In this document: in pieces, positions 7,854 to 15,928 of the stretch
Position numbering within the stretch: position 1 is the first letter of the stretch
How the letters are laid out: the number at the start of each line of letters is the position of its first letter
Assembly: GCF_004795255.1 (NCBI RefSeq)
Contig: NZ_SSBQ01000002.1
Coordinates: 1,862,001 to 1,926,000, forward strand
Direction: 5' to 3'
Source: Streptomyces sp. RKND-216
GTDB taxonomy: Bacteria > Actinomycetota > Actinomycetes > Streptomycetales > Streptomycetaceae
DNA length: 64,000 nucleotides
Notes under the pieces: generated by a model
Told to the model about the DNA's origin: nothing
What the model saw: the letters and a program-made list of their open reading frames with translations, nothing else
Databases searched by the model: none
Position numbers and translations under genes: made by a program

Positions 7854-9278
7854 GTGGAACGACGTACCTTCCTCGGCGCCGGAGCGGGCGCCACGGCGGC
7901 GCTCGCGCTGGCCGCCCCCGTCGCAGCGAGCAGCGCCCCCGCCGTCCCCGCAGGGGCACCGCGCCGCCGGGACACCGAGGCGCTGCTGCGCCGCTGGTTC
8001 CGGGACACCTACCGGTCCCTGGACGCCATGTACACCGACTTCGGTCTCACCACCGACAAGATCGACGTGAGCGGCGACGCGCCGGTGCAGAGCCCCAACA
8101 CCTCGCCCACCAACATCGGCTGCGGCCTGTGGGCCACGGTCGCCGCCGCCCGCCTCGGCGTCGTCGACGGGGACGCGATGCGCCGCCGCCTGAGGCGCAC
8201 GGTCGCCGCCGTGGAGCGGCTGGAACGCGCCCACGGCTTCTGGCTCAACTGGTACGACGCGCACACCGGCGAGGTGCTCACCGAGTGGCCGGAGACCGGC
8301 GACCCGGTCCGCCCGTTCCTGTCGTCGGTGGACAACGCCTGGCTGGTCACCGGGCTGCGCATCGCCGCCGACGCCGACCCGGCCCTGCGGCCGCGCGTCC
8401 GGGCTCTGCTGGCCGACGCGGACTGGTCGTTCTACTACACGCCCTTCGACGCCGACGACCCGGTGCAGCACCCGGGCCAGCTCAAGGGCGGCTACTGGAC
8501 CGACGACGACACCTACACCGGCCACTGGTACGGCGCGCTCAACACCGAGCCCCGCATGGCCAGTTACCTCGGCATCGCCGACGGCACGGTGCCCGGCGAG
8601 CACTACTGGCACGTCTTCCGCACCCTGCTGCCCGGCATGGGCCAGGAGCAGGAGCCGGCCGGCGAGTGGGCGGAGGTCGACGGCTTCCGCGTGTGGCGCG
8701 GCCACTACACCTACCGCGGGAAGAAGATCGTGCCGTCCTGGGGCGGGTCGATGTTCGAGGCGCTGATGGTGCCGCTGTTCGTGCCCGAGGGCGAGTGGTC
8801 GCCGCGCTCGTGGGGCGTCAACCACCGGCGGCACGTGTGGAGTCAGATCGAGCACGGGCTGCGCGAGGAGGAATACGGCTACTGGGGCTTCTCCCCCGCC
8901 AACGTCCCGGCCGGCGGGTACAGCGAATACGGGGTCGACGCTGTCGGCATGCAGACGGAGGGCTACACCTCCAAGGGCGTCGTCACGCCGCACGCCTCCT
9001 TCCTCGCCATGCCGTTCGCACGCGGGCACGCCGTCTCCAACCTGCTGCGCATCGAACGGGACTTCGGCGCGTACCACGACGGGCTCGGCTTCCGCGACTC
9101 CGTCGACGTGCGCGACGGCACGGTAAGCGGCGCGATGCTCGCCCTCGACCAGGGCATGATCGCCGCCGCGCTGGCGCAGGTGCTGCGGCCCGGCACGCTG
9201 CAGCGCCCGTTCCGGCGGGGCGGCTTCGCCCGGCGCGTGCGGCCCCTGCTGCGACGGGAGGACTTCGGCATAGCGTAG
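7854..9278 (+). CDS. Tat-exported GH144-like/glycoamylase-fold hydrolase
   Basis: A 474-residue protein starting at GTG 7854 (GAAGGA upstream). The N-terminus MERRTFLGAGAGA is a twin-arginine signal with the RRxFLG motif and an ASSAPA-like cleavage region. The mature domain resembles the glycoamylase fold (PF10091/GH144, which includes endo-beta-1,2-glucanases): GSMFEALMVPLFVPEG, YGYWGFSPANVP, and near the C-terminus the hallmark MLALDQGMIAA. Members of this (alpha/alpha)6 family act on glucans or other polysaccharides. Here it probably works outside the cell on the polymer whose fragments the ABC importer takes up. Family assignment is by motif; substrate is unknown. Confidence 0.75.
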   Translation: MERRTFLGAGAGATAALALAAPVAASSAPAVPAGAPRRRDTEALLRRWFRDTYRSLDAMYTDFGLTTDKIDVSGDAPVQSPNTSPTNIGCGLWATVAAARLGVVDGDAMRRRLRRTVAAVERLERAHGFWLNWYDAHTGEVLTEWPETGDPVRPFLSSVDNAWLVTGLRIAADADPALRPRVRALLADADWSFYYTPFDADDPVQHPGQLKGGYWTDDDTYTGHWYGALNTEPRMASYLGIADGTVPGEHYWHVFRTLLPGMGQEQEPAGEWAEVDGFRVWRGHYTYRGKKIVPSWGGSMFEALMVPLFVPEGEWSPRSWGVNHRRHVWSQIEHGLREEEYGYWGFSPANVPAGGYSEYGVDAVGMQTEGYTSKGVVTPHASFLAMPFARGHAVSNLLRIERDFGAYHDGLGFRDSVDVRDGTVSGAMLALDQGMIAAALAQVLRPGTLQRPFRRGGFARRVRPLLRREDFGIA

Positions 9279-9332
9279 GCCCGCCGGGGCACCACCCACC
9301 CCGCCTCTCGCCCCGCACGGAACGGAGTACGC

Positions 9333-10745
9333 GTGCCCTCCACCACCCAGCCGCCGAACCTGCTGCTGTTCATGACCGACGACCACGCGGTGCCGGCCAT
9401 CGGCGCGTACGGCAGCGCGTTGTGCCGTACCCCGGCGGTCGACCGGCTGGCGGCGGAGGGCATGCGCTTCGACAACACCTTCTGCACCAACGCAATCTGC
9501 ACTCCCGCGCGCGCGACGCTGCTCACCGGCACCTACGGCCACGTCAACGGCATGACCTCGCTGCAGGCGCCGGACCACGTCTTCGACGCGACGCAGCCGT
9601 CGTTCCCCGAGATGCTTCAGGCCGCCGGCTACCAGACGGCCCTCATCGGCAAGTGGCATCTCGGGCACGGCGGTGACAGCGACCCGCGCGGCTTCGACCA
9701 CTGGGAGATCCTCCCCGAACACGGCGTCTACCACGACCCGACGTTCCTCACGGCGGACGGCTCACACACGTACCAGGGGTACGTGACGGACATCATCACC
9801 GACCTGGCGCTGCGGTGGCTGGACCGGCGCGACAGGGACCGGCCGTTCGCCCTGCTCGTGCAGCACAAGGCGCCGCACCGCGCGTTCGAGCCCGCGGAGC
9901 GGCACCTGCGGCTGTACGAGGACCGGGACATGCCGGTACCGGCCACCCTGCACGACGACTACGGGGGCGGGCGTGTCCCCGAGGCCGCCGAGGCGCGGAT
10001 GCGGATGTCCGACCTCCAGGACTTCGACCTCAAGACCCCTGTACCGGAGGGGCTTTCGGAGCGGGAGGAACGGGAGTGGCGCTACCAGCGCTACATCAAG
10101 GACTACCTGCGGGTCGTCGCCGCCCTGGACGAGAACGTGGGCCGGGTGCTGCACTACCTCGACGTCGCGGGGCTGGAGGACGGGACGGCCGTCGCGTACA
10201 CCTCCGACCACGGATTCTTCCTCGGGGAGCACGGCTGGTTCGACAAGCGCTTCATGTACGACCCGTCCCTGCGGATTCCGCTGGTGGTGCGGTGGCCCGG
10301 AGTGGTCGCGCCGGGAACGGTGAACGACGACCTCGTGGCCAACATCGACTTCGCGCCGACTCTGCTGGACCTGGCTGGCGTGGACGCGCACCCGCGGATG
10401 CAGGGGCGCAGCATCCGCCCGCTGCTGGAGGGGCACACCCCGGCCGACTGGCGGTCGTCGGTGTACTACCGGTACTGGATGCACATGGACCGGGACCACG
10501 GGGTCCCCGCCAGCTACGGCGTGCGGACGGCCACGCACAAGCTGATCCACTACCCGGGGCACGGCTCCGGCGCCTCCGGAGCGCGGGACGTTCCGCGGGA
10601 GCCGGCGTGGGAGCTGTTCGACCTGGAGGCCGACCCGGACGAGCTGTGCAACGTGTACGCCGACGCCGGGTACACGGAGGTGCGGCGCGCACTGGAGGCG
10701 GAGCTCTCGGCGCTCCAGCGGCGGTACGGCGACGCCCCCGGATGA
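9333..10745 (+). CDS. Type I sulfatase
   Basis: A 470-residue arylsulfatase-family enzyme. The maturation motif CTPAR begins at Cys56 (CxPxR), where the Cys is converted to formylglycine. Metal-site residues are clear: FMTDDHAVP near the N-terminus, LIGKWHLGH near residue 110 and YTSDHGFFLGEHGWFDK near residue 290. There is no signal peptide, so it acts in the cytoplasm on imported sulfated sugars. GTG 9333 is the start. The formylglycine-generating enzyme needed for its activation lies directly downstream, which is strong context. The sulfated substrate cannot be told from sequence; the position between GH39-, GH144-like and serine hydrolase genes suggests a sulfated polysaccharide. Confidence 0.92.
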   Translation: MPSTTQPPNLLLFMTDDHAVPAIGAYGSALCRTPAVDRLAAEGMRFDNTFCTNAICTPARATLLTGTYGHVNGMTSLQAPDHVFDATQPSFPEMLQAAGYQTALIGKWHLGHGGDSDPRGFDHWEILPEHGVYHDPTFLTADGSHTYQGYVTDIITDLALRWLDRRDRDRPFALLVQHKAPHRAFEPAERHLRLYEDRDMPVPATLHDDYGGGRVPEAAEARMRMSDLQDFDLKTPVPEGLSEREEREWRYQRYIKDYLRVVAALDENVGRVLHYLDVAGLEDGTAVAYTSDHGFFLGEHGWFDKRFMYDPSLRIPLVVRWPGVVAPGTVNDDLVANIDFAPTLLDLAGVDAHPRMQGRSIRPLLEGHTPADWRSSVYYRYWMHMDRDHGVPASYGVRTATHKLIHYPGHGSGASGARDVPREPAWELFDLEADPDELCNVYADAGYTEVRRALEAELSALQRRYGDAPG

Positions 10746-10891
10746 GCCGGGGGACGTACGAGGAGGGCTCGCCCTGGGCAGGGCATCCCTCAGCTTGGCC
10801 GCGCGGAGGATTTGGCGTGGACGCCCTCCGCCGGGAACATGTGCGAAGACCGGCGTGGACGGAGACCGGCGTGGACGGAGAGGCACACAGT

Positions 10892-11860
10892 GTGAGCGAC
10901 CCCGCATTCCGCGCATGCTGCGCGCCCGTCCGTGAGGGTGCGCCCCCCGCCGAAGCACCCCACGCCGCGGCGCCGTCGCACGGTGCGCCGGGCGCCGGGT
11001 CCCGCGGCGTGCCGGAGCCGCACGGCGGGTGGCGTTCCCTCGACGGCGGTCCCTTCCTCATGGGCTCCGCCGACGGGCCCTACTCCGCCGACGGCGAGGG
11101 CCCGGTCCGCGAGGTCGCCGTCTCCCCGTTCTCCCTGGCCGCCACCGCCGTCACCGTCGCCGAGTTCGCCGCCTTCGCGGAGGCCACCGGCCACACCACG
11201 GACGCCGAACGGTTCGGCTGGTCGTTCGTCTTCGCCGGATTCCTGCCGCGGGACACCGCGCCCACCCGCGGCGCCGCGGCCACACCCTGGTGGCGGCAGG
11301 TGTTCGGCGCGGACTGGAACCACCCCGAGGGCCCCGGCACGGACACCGCCGCCCGCCGCGACCATCCCGTGGTGCACGTCAGCCACGCCGACGCCGTCGC
11401 GTATTGCGCGTGGGCGGGCGTACGCCTTCCCACCGAGGCCGAGTGGGAGTACGCGGCGCGCGGCGGCCTGGAGCAGCAGCCGTTCCCGTGGGGCGCCGAG
11501 CGCGACCCGGGCGGGGAGCCGCGCATGAACATCTGGCGCGGCACCTTCCCCGACCGGAACACCGCAGCGGACGGTTACGCCGCCACCTGCCCGGTCGACG
11601 CGTTCGAGGCGAACGCGTTCGGGCTGTGGAACATGACGGGCAACGTGTGGGAGTGGTGCGCCGACTGGTTCAGCCCAGGCTTCCACAAACGGGGCCCGCG
11701 CACGGACCCGGCCGGGCCGCCCGTCGGGCAGGCCCGGGTGCTGCGCGGCGGCTCGCACCTGTGCCACGAGTCGTACTGCCTGCGCTACCGCACGTCCGCG
11801 CGGATGGGGAACACGCCGGACAGCTCCAGCGGCAACACCGGTTTTCGCGTGGCACGCTGA
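10892..11860 (+). CDS. Formylglycine-generating enzyme
   Basis: A 322-residue FGE (sulfatase-modifying factor), which oxidises the Cys in sulfatase CxPxR motifs to formylglycine. Characteristic segments are RLPTEAEWEYAARGG, GLWNMTGNVWEWCADWFSP, VLRGGSHLCHESYC and NTPDSSSGNTGFRV. The copper-binding active-site pair is Cys291 and Cys296, with the same spacing as Cys272/Cys277 of the S. coelicolor enzyme. The N-terminal SDPAFRACCAP resembles other actinobacterial FGE starts, so GTG 10892, preceded by GGAGAG at 10877-10882, is chosen; an in-frame ATG at 10742 overlapping the sulfatase stop is an alternative. It almost certainly matures the adjacent sulfatase. Confidence 0.9.
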   Translation: MSDPAFRACCAPVREGAPPAEAPHAAAPSHGAPGAGSRGVPEPHGGWRSLDGGPFLMGSADGPYSADGEGPVREVAVSPFSLAATAVTVAEFAAFAEATGHTTDAERFGWSFVFAGFLPRDTAPTRGAAATPWWRQVFGADWNHPEGPGTDTAARRDHPVVHVSHADAVAYCAWAGVRLPTEAEWEYAARGGLEQQPFPWGAERDPGGEPRMNIWRGTFPDRNTAADGYAATCPVDAFEANAFGLWNMTGNVWEWCADWFSPGFHKRGPRTDPAGPPVGQARVLRGGSHLCHESYCLRYRTSARMGNTPDSSSGNTGFRVAR

Positions 11861-12043
11861 ATTCCCGTCGCGGACCGTCCGCGCGAGGTCGTCCCCGGCG
11901 ACTTCGCGGCGGGACGACGTCCGCCGGGCCGTTCTCCGTCAGAGGTCGTACCAACGGCGTGTCCGCACGCCGGGGTGCAGATCACCGCGGGCTGACTACG
12001 CTGCCGCACGAGTGGCCGGTCTTCGAGAACCCGAGGTGTGGCA

Positions 12044-13858
12044 ATGAGACGTCGTCAGTTCCTGGGCGCAGCGGGTGCGGTGGGTGGCCTGGCCGCGGTG
12101 CCGGGCGCGCTGAGCCTCACGGGGGCGTCGCCCGCGGGGGCGGCACCGGCCCCGTCCGGAGTGCCCGGCCCGCCCACCGTCACGCCCGACGACCTGCGGT
12201 TCCGTCCGCGGACCCTGCGCCCCGGCAGTCCGCAGCGCGCGGGCCTGCTGGCCGAGCACGTCGCGCGGATCACGCCGACGGCCGCCGAGTTCATGCTCCC
12301 CGGCCCGGAACGTCCCGACCCGTCCCATCCCGGCTTCGTGGTCCTCGCCGCGCGGCACGGCGTGGTCGTGGAGCACGAGGCGCGCGGTCACGCGCTGCGC
12401 TACGCGAGCTGGGACGCGGAGGCGGGCGCGCCGGTCGAACTGCCGCGCGAGGACTGGGTCGACATGCGGCCCGACACGCTCTTCGACATGGCCTCGGTGT
12501 CGAAGCTGTACACCTCGGTCGTGCTGACGATCCTCGCCGAACGCGGCGACCTCGACCTCTCCGCGCCGGTGTCGCGGTACCTGCCCGACTTCACGGCCGC
12601 CGATCCGGCGAAGGCGCCGGTCACCGTCGAGATGCTGCTGACGCACACCTCCGGCATGAAGGCGTGGATGAGCCTCGCCGACTACCCGGACAACGCGGCG
12701 CGGATGGCGGCGATCTACGCCCAGCCGCTGGACTTCGAACCGGGCAGTGACTACACGTACTCCGACCTGAACCTGATCACCGCCGGACGGATCGTGGAGG
12801 AGCTGACCGGCAAGGGCCTGGACACCCTGGTCGCCGAGCTGATCACCCGGCCGCTGGGTCTGCGCGACACCGGCTACAACCCGCCGGCCGCCAAGCTGGA
12901 CCGCGTCGCGGCGACCGAGTACCAGCCGTGGACGGACCGCGGCATGGTGCGCGGCACCGTGCACGACGAGAACGCGTACTACTTCGGCGGCGTCGCCGGC
13001 CACGCGGGGGTGTTCTCCACCGCCGCCGACATGGCGGTGTTCGGGCAGATGGTGCTGAACGGCGGCACGTACGGCGGCACCCGGCTGCTCCGGGAGGACA
13101 CCGTCCGGTCGATGCTGACCAACCGGAACGGGCGGTTCGGCGGCGGCGCGGCACGCGGTCTGGGTTGGCAGCTGGACCAGCGCTTCTACATGGACTGCCT
13201 CAGCTCGCCGGTCGCCTTCGGGCACACCGGATACACCGGCACCTGCCTGGTGGGCGATCCGCTCGAGGGCATGCTGTACGTGCTGCTCACCAACCGGGTC
13301 CATCCGACCCGCGAGTGGGGCACGACCAGTTCCTACCGGCGGCAGCCCGCCCGCCGACTGGGACGCGCGCTGCCGGTGCGCCCGCCGGTCGGCCGGTACG
13401 CCTGGTTCTCCGGGCAGGAGGACGAGGCGACCGCCACCCTGGAGGTGCCGCTGCGCCGTCCGGTGCGTGACGACGCCTCGCTGAGCTTCCGGCTCTGGTA
13501 CGACACCGAGGCCAGCGACGTGTGCACGGTGGAGGCGACCACGGTCGCCGACCCGGGCGAAGCGGACTGGCAGCCGGTGCGGCTGGAACTGCGTGCCGGC
13601 GACGACCACCGGTGGGCGGCGGACGACGGCGCGTTCTCCGGATTCGCGGCGCGCCGCCGGCTACGCGGACGGGCCGAGCTGCCGGACGGGGTGACCGCGG
13701 TGCGCTGGCGGTATGTCACGGACTCGCTCTACCAGGGACGGGGCGTCTACGTGGACGACATCCGGGTGCTCGACGGGCACCGGCCGGTGTTCCTGTCGGT
13801 CCGCCCCCGGGACAACGACCGCATCCGGGCGGAGGGCTGGGCCGAATCCGCGGACTGA
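12044..13858 (+). CDS. Tat-exported beta-lactamase-family serine hydrolase with C-terminal lectin-like domain
   Basis: A 604-residue protein. MRRRQFLGAAGAVGG is a Tat signal. The class C beta-lactamase/esterase domain spans about 45-410, with the nucleophile motif SVSK (Ser151), YSDLN (Tyr239) in place of the YxN element, and GHTGYTG near residue 395. Residues about 465-590 form an extra beta-rich domain with QGRGVYVDDIRVLD, recalling jelly-roll/MAM-type carbohydrate-binding modules. Such serine hydrolases act as esterases, amidases or D,D-peptidases. Placement at the end of the glycan locus suggests deacylation of the polysaccharide. GAGG at 12033-12036 favours ATG 12044. The substrate is inferred from context only. 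Confidence 0.8.
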   Translation: MRRRQFLGAAGAVGGLAAVPGALSLTGASPAGAAPAPSGVPGPPTVTPDDLRFRPRTLRPGSPQRAGLLAEHVARITPTAAEFMLPGPERPDPSHPGFVVLAARHGVVVEHEARGHALRYASWDAEAGAPVELPREDWVDMRPDTLFDMASVSKLYTSVVLTILAERGDLDLSAPVSRYLPDFTAADPAKAPVTVEMLLTHTSGMKAWMSLADYPDNAARMAAIYAQPLDFEPGSDYTYSDLNLITAGRIVEELTGKGLDTLVAELITRPLGLRDTGYNPPAAKLDRVAATEYQPWTDRGMVRGTVHDENAYYFGGVAGHAGVFSTAADMAVFGQMVLNGGTYGGTRLLREDTVRSMLTNRNGRFGGGAARGLGWQLDQRFYMDCLSSPVAFGHTGYTGTCLVGDPLEGMLYVLLTNRVHPTREWGTTSSYRRQPARRLGRALPVRPPVGRYAWFSGQEDEATATLEVPLRRPVRDDASLSFRLWYDTEASDVCTVEATTVADPGEADWQPVRLELRAGDDHRWAADDGAFSGFAARRRLRGRAELPDGVTAVRWRYVTDSLYQGRGVYVDDIRVLDGHRPVFLSVRPRDNDRIRAEGWAESAD

Positions 13859-13927
13859 CCCCCCGCCCCGCCCGGCCCCGGCGGCGGGCGGGCCCTCCGG
13901 AACCGTCCGGGCCCGGTCGGGGTGTGC

Positions 13928-15760
13928 TCAGAACAGGCTGAGCAGCGCTTCGGTCGGGTCCTTCGGCTTGCTGTCCCCGTCGGGCAGGGCCATCTCGAAC
14001 CACACCGTCTTGCCGTGCGGTGTGCGCCGGCTGCCCCACGCCTGGCTGAGCAGCTGCACGAGCTGGAGTCCGCGGCCGCCCTCGTCGGTGGCGCGGGCGC
14101 GGCGGCGGCGCGGCTGGACCAGGCCGGAGTCCCAGACCTCGCAGACCAGGGTGCGGTCCAGCAGCAGCCGCAGGCGTATCTCACCCTCGCCGTGCCGCAG
14201 CGCGTTGGTGACGAGTTCGCTGACGAGCAGTTCGGTGGTGTCGGCGAGTTCGTTCAGCCCCCAGCCGGCGAGCTGCTCGACGGCCATGTCCCGGGCGCGT
14301 GCGACGGACTGCGGCTCGGGTTCGAGGTACCAGTCGCCCACCGACCCGGCCGGCAGGCCGTGCACGCGGGCGACCAGCAACGCGATGTCGTCCTCGCCGT
14401 GGTGCACGTCCAGCTCGCCGAGCACCCGGTCGGCCACGTCCTCCAGGGCCTTGGGCGGCCTTGCCAGAGCGCGGCGCAGCGCGTTGAGGCCCTCGTCCAG
14501 CGGATGGTCGCGGGACTCGACGAGACCGTCGGTGTACAGCGCGAACAGCGCGCCGTCCGGCAGTTCCACTTCGACCTGTTCGAAAGGCTCGCCGCCGACA
14601 CCGAGCGGCACGCCCTTGGGGACCTCCAGCAGCAGCGCCCCGGCGTCCGGGTCGTCGGCGTCCGGCTCCAGCAGGACGGGCGGCAGGTGGCCGGCGTTGG
14701 CGAACGTGCAGCGCCGGGTGACCGGGTCGTAGACGGCGTAGGCGCAGGTGGCGAGGTAGACCTCGGCGAGGTCGTCGGCGCTGTTGCTGTGCTGCCAGCG
14801 GGCGCGGCGGCGCCGGCTGTCGCTGGGTGCTGCACCGAGCCCCTGGGCGATCTCGTCGAGGGCGCCGAGCACTTCGGCCGGCTCGGTGTCGAGCAGCGCC
14901 AGCGTGCGCACGGCGGTGCGGAGTTCGCCCATGGCGACGGCGGCGCGCAGACCGCGGCCCATCACGTCGCCGACGACCAACGCGGTGCGGTGACCAGGAA
15001 GTTCGATGACGTCGAACCAGTCGCCGCCGACTTCGGTGGCCGGGTTGCCCGGCAGGTAGCGGCACGCGATGTCGAGCCCCGCCGCCTCCGGGTTGCCTGG
15101 TGGGAGCAGGCTGCGCTGGAGGATGAGCGCCCGCTCGTGCTCGCGCCGGTAGAGGCGGGCGTTGTCGAGGAAGACGGCGGCGCGGGCGGCGAGTTCGGCG
15201 GCCAGCGCGGCGTCGCGTTCGCCGAATGGGCCGCTGCCTTTCGCCCGGGAGAAGTGCGCGAGGCCGAGGACCCGTTCCCGGGCGACCATCGGCACCGCCA
15301 GCGTGGACTGCACCACGGCGCCGAACTGCACCGGCACGGAACCGTAGTCGCGGCCGGTGACCCGCTGCACGCGACCGGTGCGCAGCGCCTCGGCCCCGGC
15401 GGAGTCGGCGGCGTAGCAGTGCGCGGAGCCGACGGAGACCGGACCGGCGTCCGCGTGGCCGGCGTCGGAGGGCAGGGGCAGCGGCGCGTCGGAGACGGAG
15501 CTGGCGAAGGCAACCCGGCGGAGTTCGCCGGTGCCCTCGTTGGCGCCGGCCGCGGGCGGTTCGTCGCCGATCAGCACGACCTGGTACAGATCGACGGACG
15601 CCAGGTCGCAGAACTGCGGCACGGCGACGTCCAGGAGTTCGCGGGCGGTGGTCTCCAGGTCGAGGGTGTTGCCGATGCGCGCTCCGGCGGCGTTCAGCAG
15701 CGCCAGGGCGCGCCGTACGTCGTCGGGCTTGCCTGCCGCCTCGACTGGGATGTCACTCAA
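13928..15760 (-). CDS. GAF-SpoIIE phosphatase-HATPase regulatory protein
   Basis: A 610-residue soluble signalling protein on the reverse strand. Rough order: GAF sensor (about 30-190), PP2C/SpoIIE phosphatase (about 215-440; EVGGDWFDVIELP, VVGDVMGRGLRAA and DDIALLVAR metal motifs) and an RsbW-like anti-sigma kinase domain (about 475-600; ELVTNALRHGEGEI, EGGRGLQLVQLL). Such fusions both dephosphorylate STAS anti-sigma antagonists and bind sigma factors or antagonists, so one protein can run a partner switch. TTG 15760 is chosen because GAAGGAGG lies just upstream; ATG at 15802 in the same frame is possible. It is encoded convergently with the serine hydrolase and next to a larger paralogue. 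Confidence 0.85.
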   Translation of the reverse strand: MSDIPVEAAGKPDDVRRALALLNAAGARIGNTLDLETTARELLDVAVPQFCDLASVDLYQVVLIGDEPPAAGANEGTGELRRVAFASSVSDAPLPLPSDAGHADAGPVSVGSAHCYAADSAGAEALRTGRVQRVTGRDYGSVPVQFGAVVQSTLAVPMVARERVLGLAHFSRAKGSGPFGERDAALAAELAARAAVFLDNARLYRREHERALILQRSLLPPGNPEAAGLDIACRYLPGNPATEVGGDWFDVIELPGHRTALVVGDVMGRGLRAAVAMGELRTAVRTLALLDTEPAEVLGALDEIAQGLGAAPSDSRRRRARWQHSNSADDLAEVYLATCAYAVYDPVTRRCTFANAGHLPPVLLEPDADDPDAGALLLEVPKGVPLGVGGEPFEQVEVELPDGALFALYTDGLVESRDHPLDEGLNALRRALARPPKALEDVADRVLGELDVHHGEDDIALLVARVHGLPAGSVGDWYLEPEPQSVARARDMAVEQLAGWGLNELADTTELLVSELVTNALRHGEGEIRLRLLLDRTLVCEVWDSGLVQPRRRRARATDEGGRGLQLVQLLSQAWGSRRTPHGKTVWFEMALPDGDSKPKDPTEALLSLF

Positions 15761-15928
15761 CGCCGCCCCCTCCTTCACCGGTGTCCGCCCGGGTCGGAGC
15801 ATTGTCGCAGGTCCGTGCCCACGCGCCATACCCTTCCCGGTCATTGCACGCGTTCTTCCGGTTTTCGGCGGAAGCCCCGCAGGCACCGTCTTGCTCGACC
15901 CCCCGTTCGGCAGGGTCCTTGATGCCTC

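Noticed and set aside
4699..7959. Very long reverse-strand open frame (over 1000 codons) across the permease and GH39 genes
   Set aside because: It is an antisense shadow caused by high G/C at third codon positions. Its translation is low-complexity Arg/Gly/Val/His and the forward strand holds clear ABC permease and GH39 motifs.
10742..10891. In-frame ATG overlapping the sulfatase stop as the FGE start
   Set aside because: The extra 50 residues contain a 16-bp tandem duplication (10848-10879) and look non-coding, while GTG 10892 has a good ribosome site and a typical FGE N-terminus. It remains possible.
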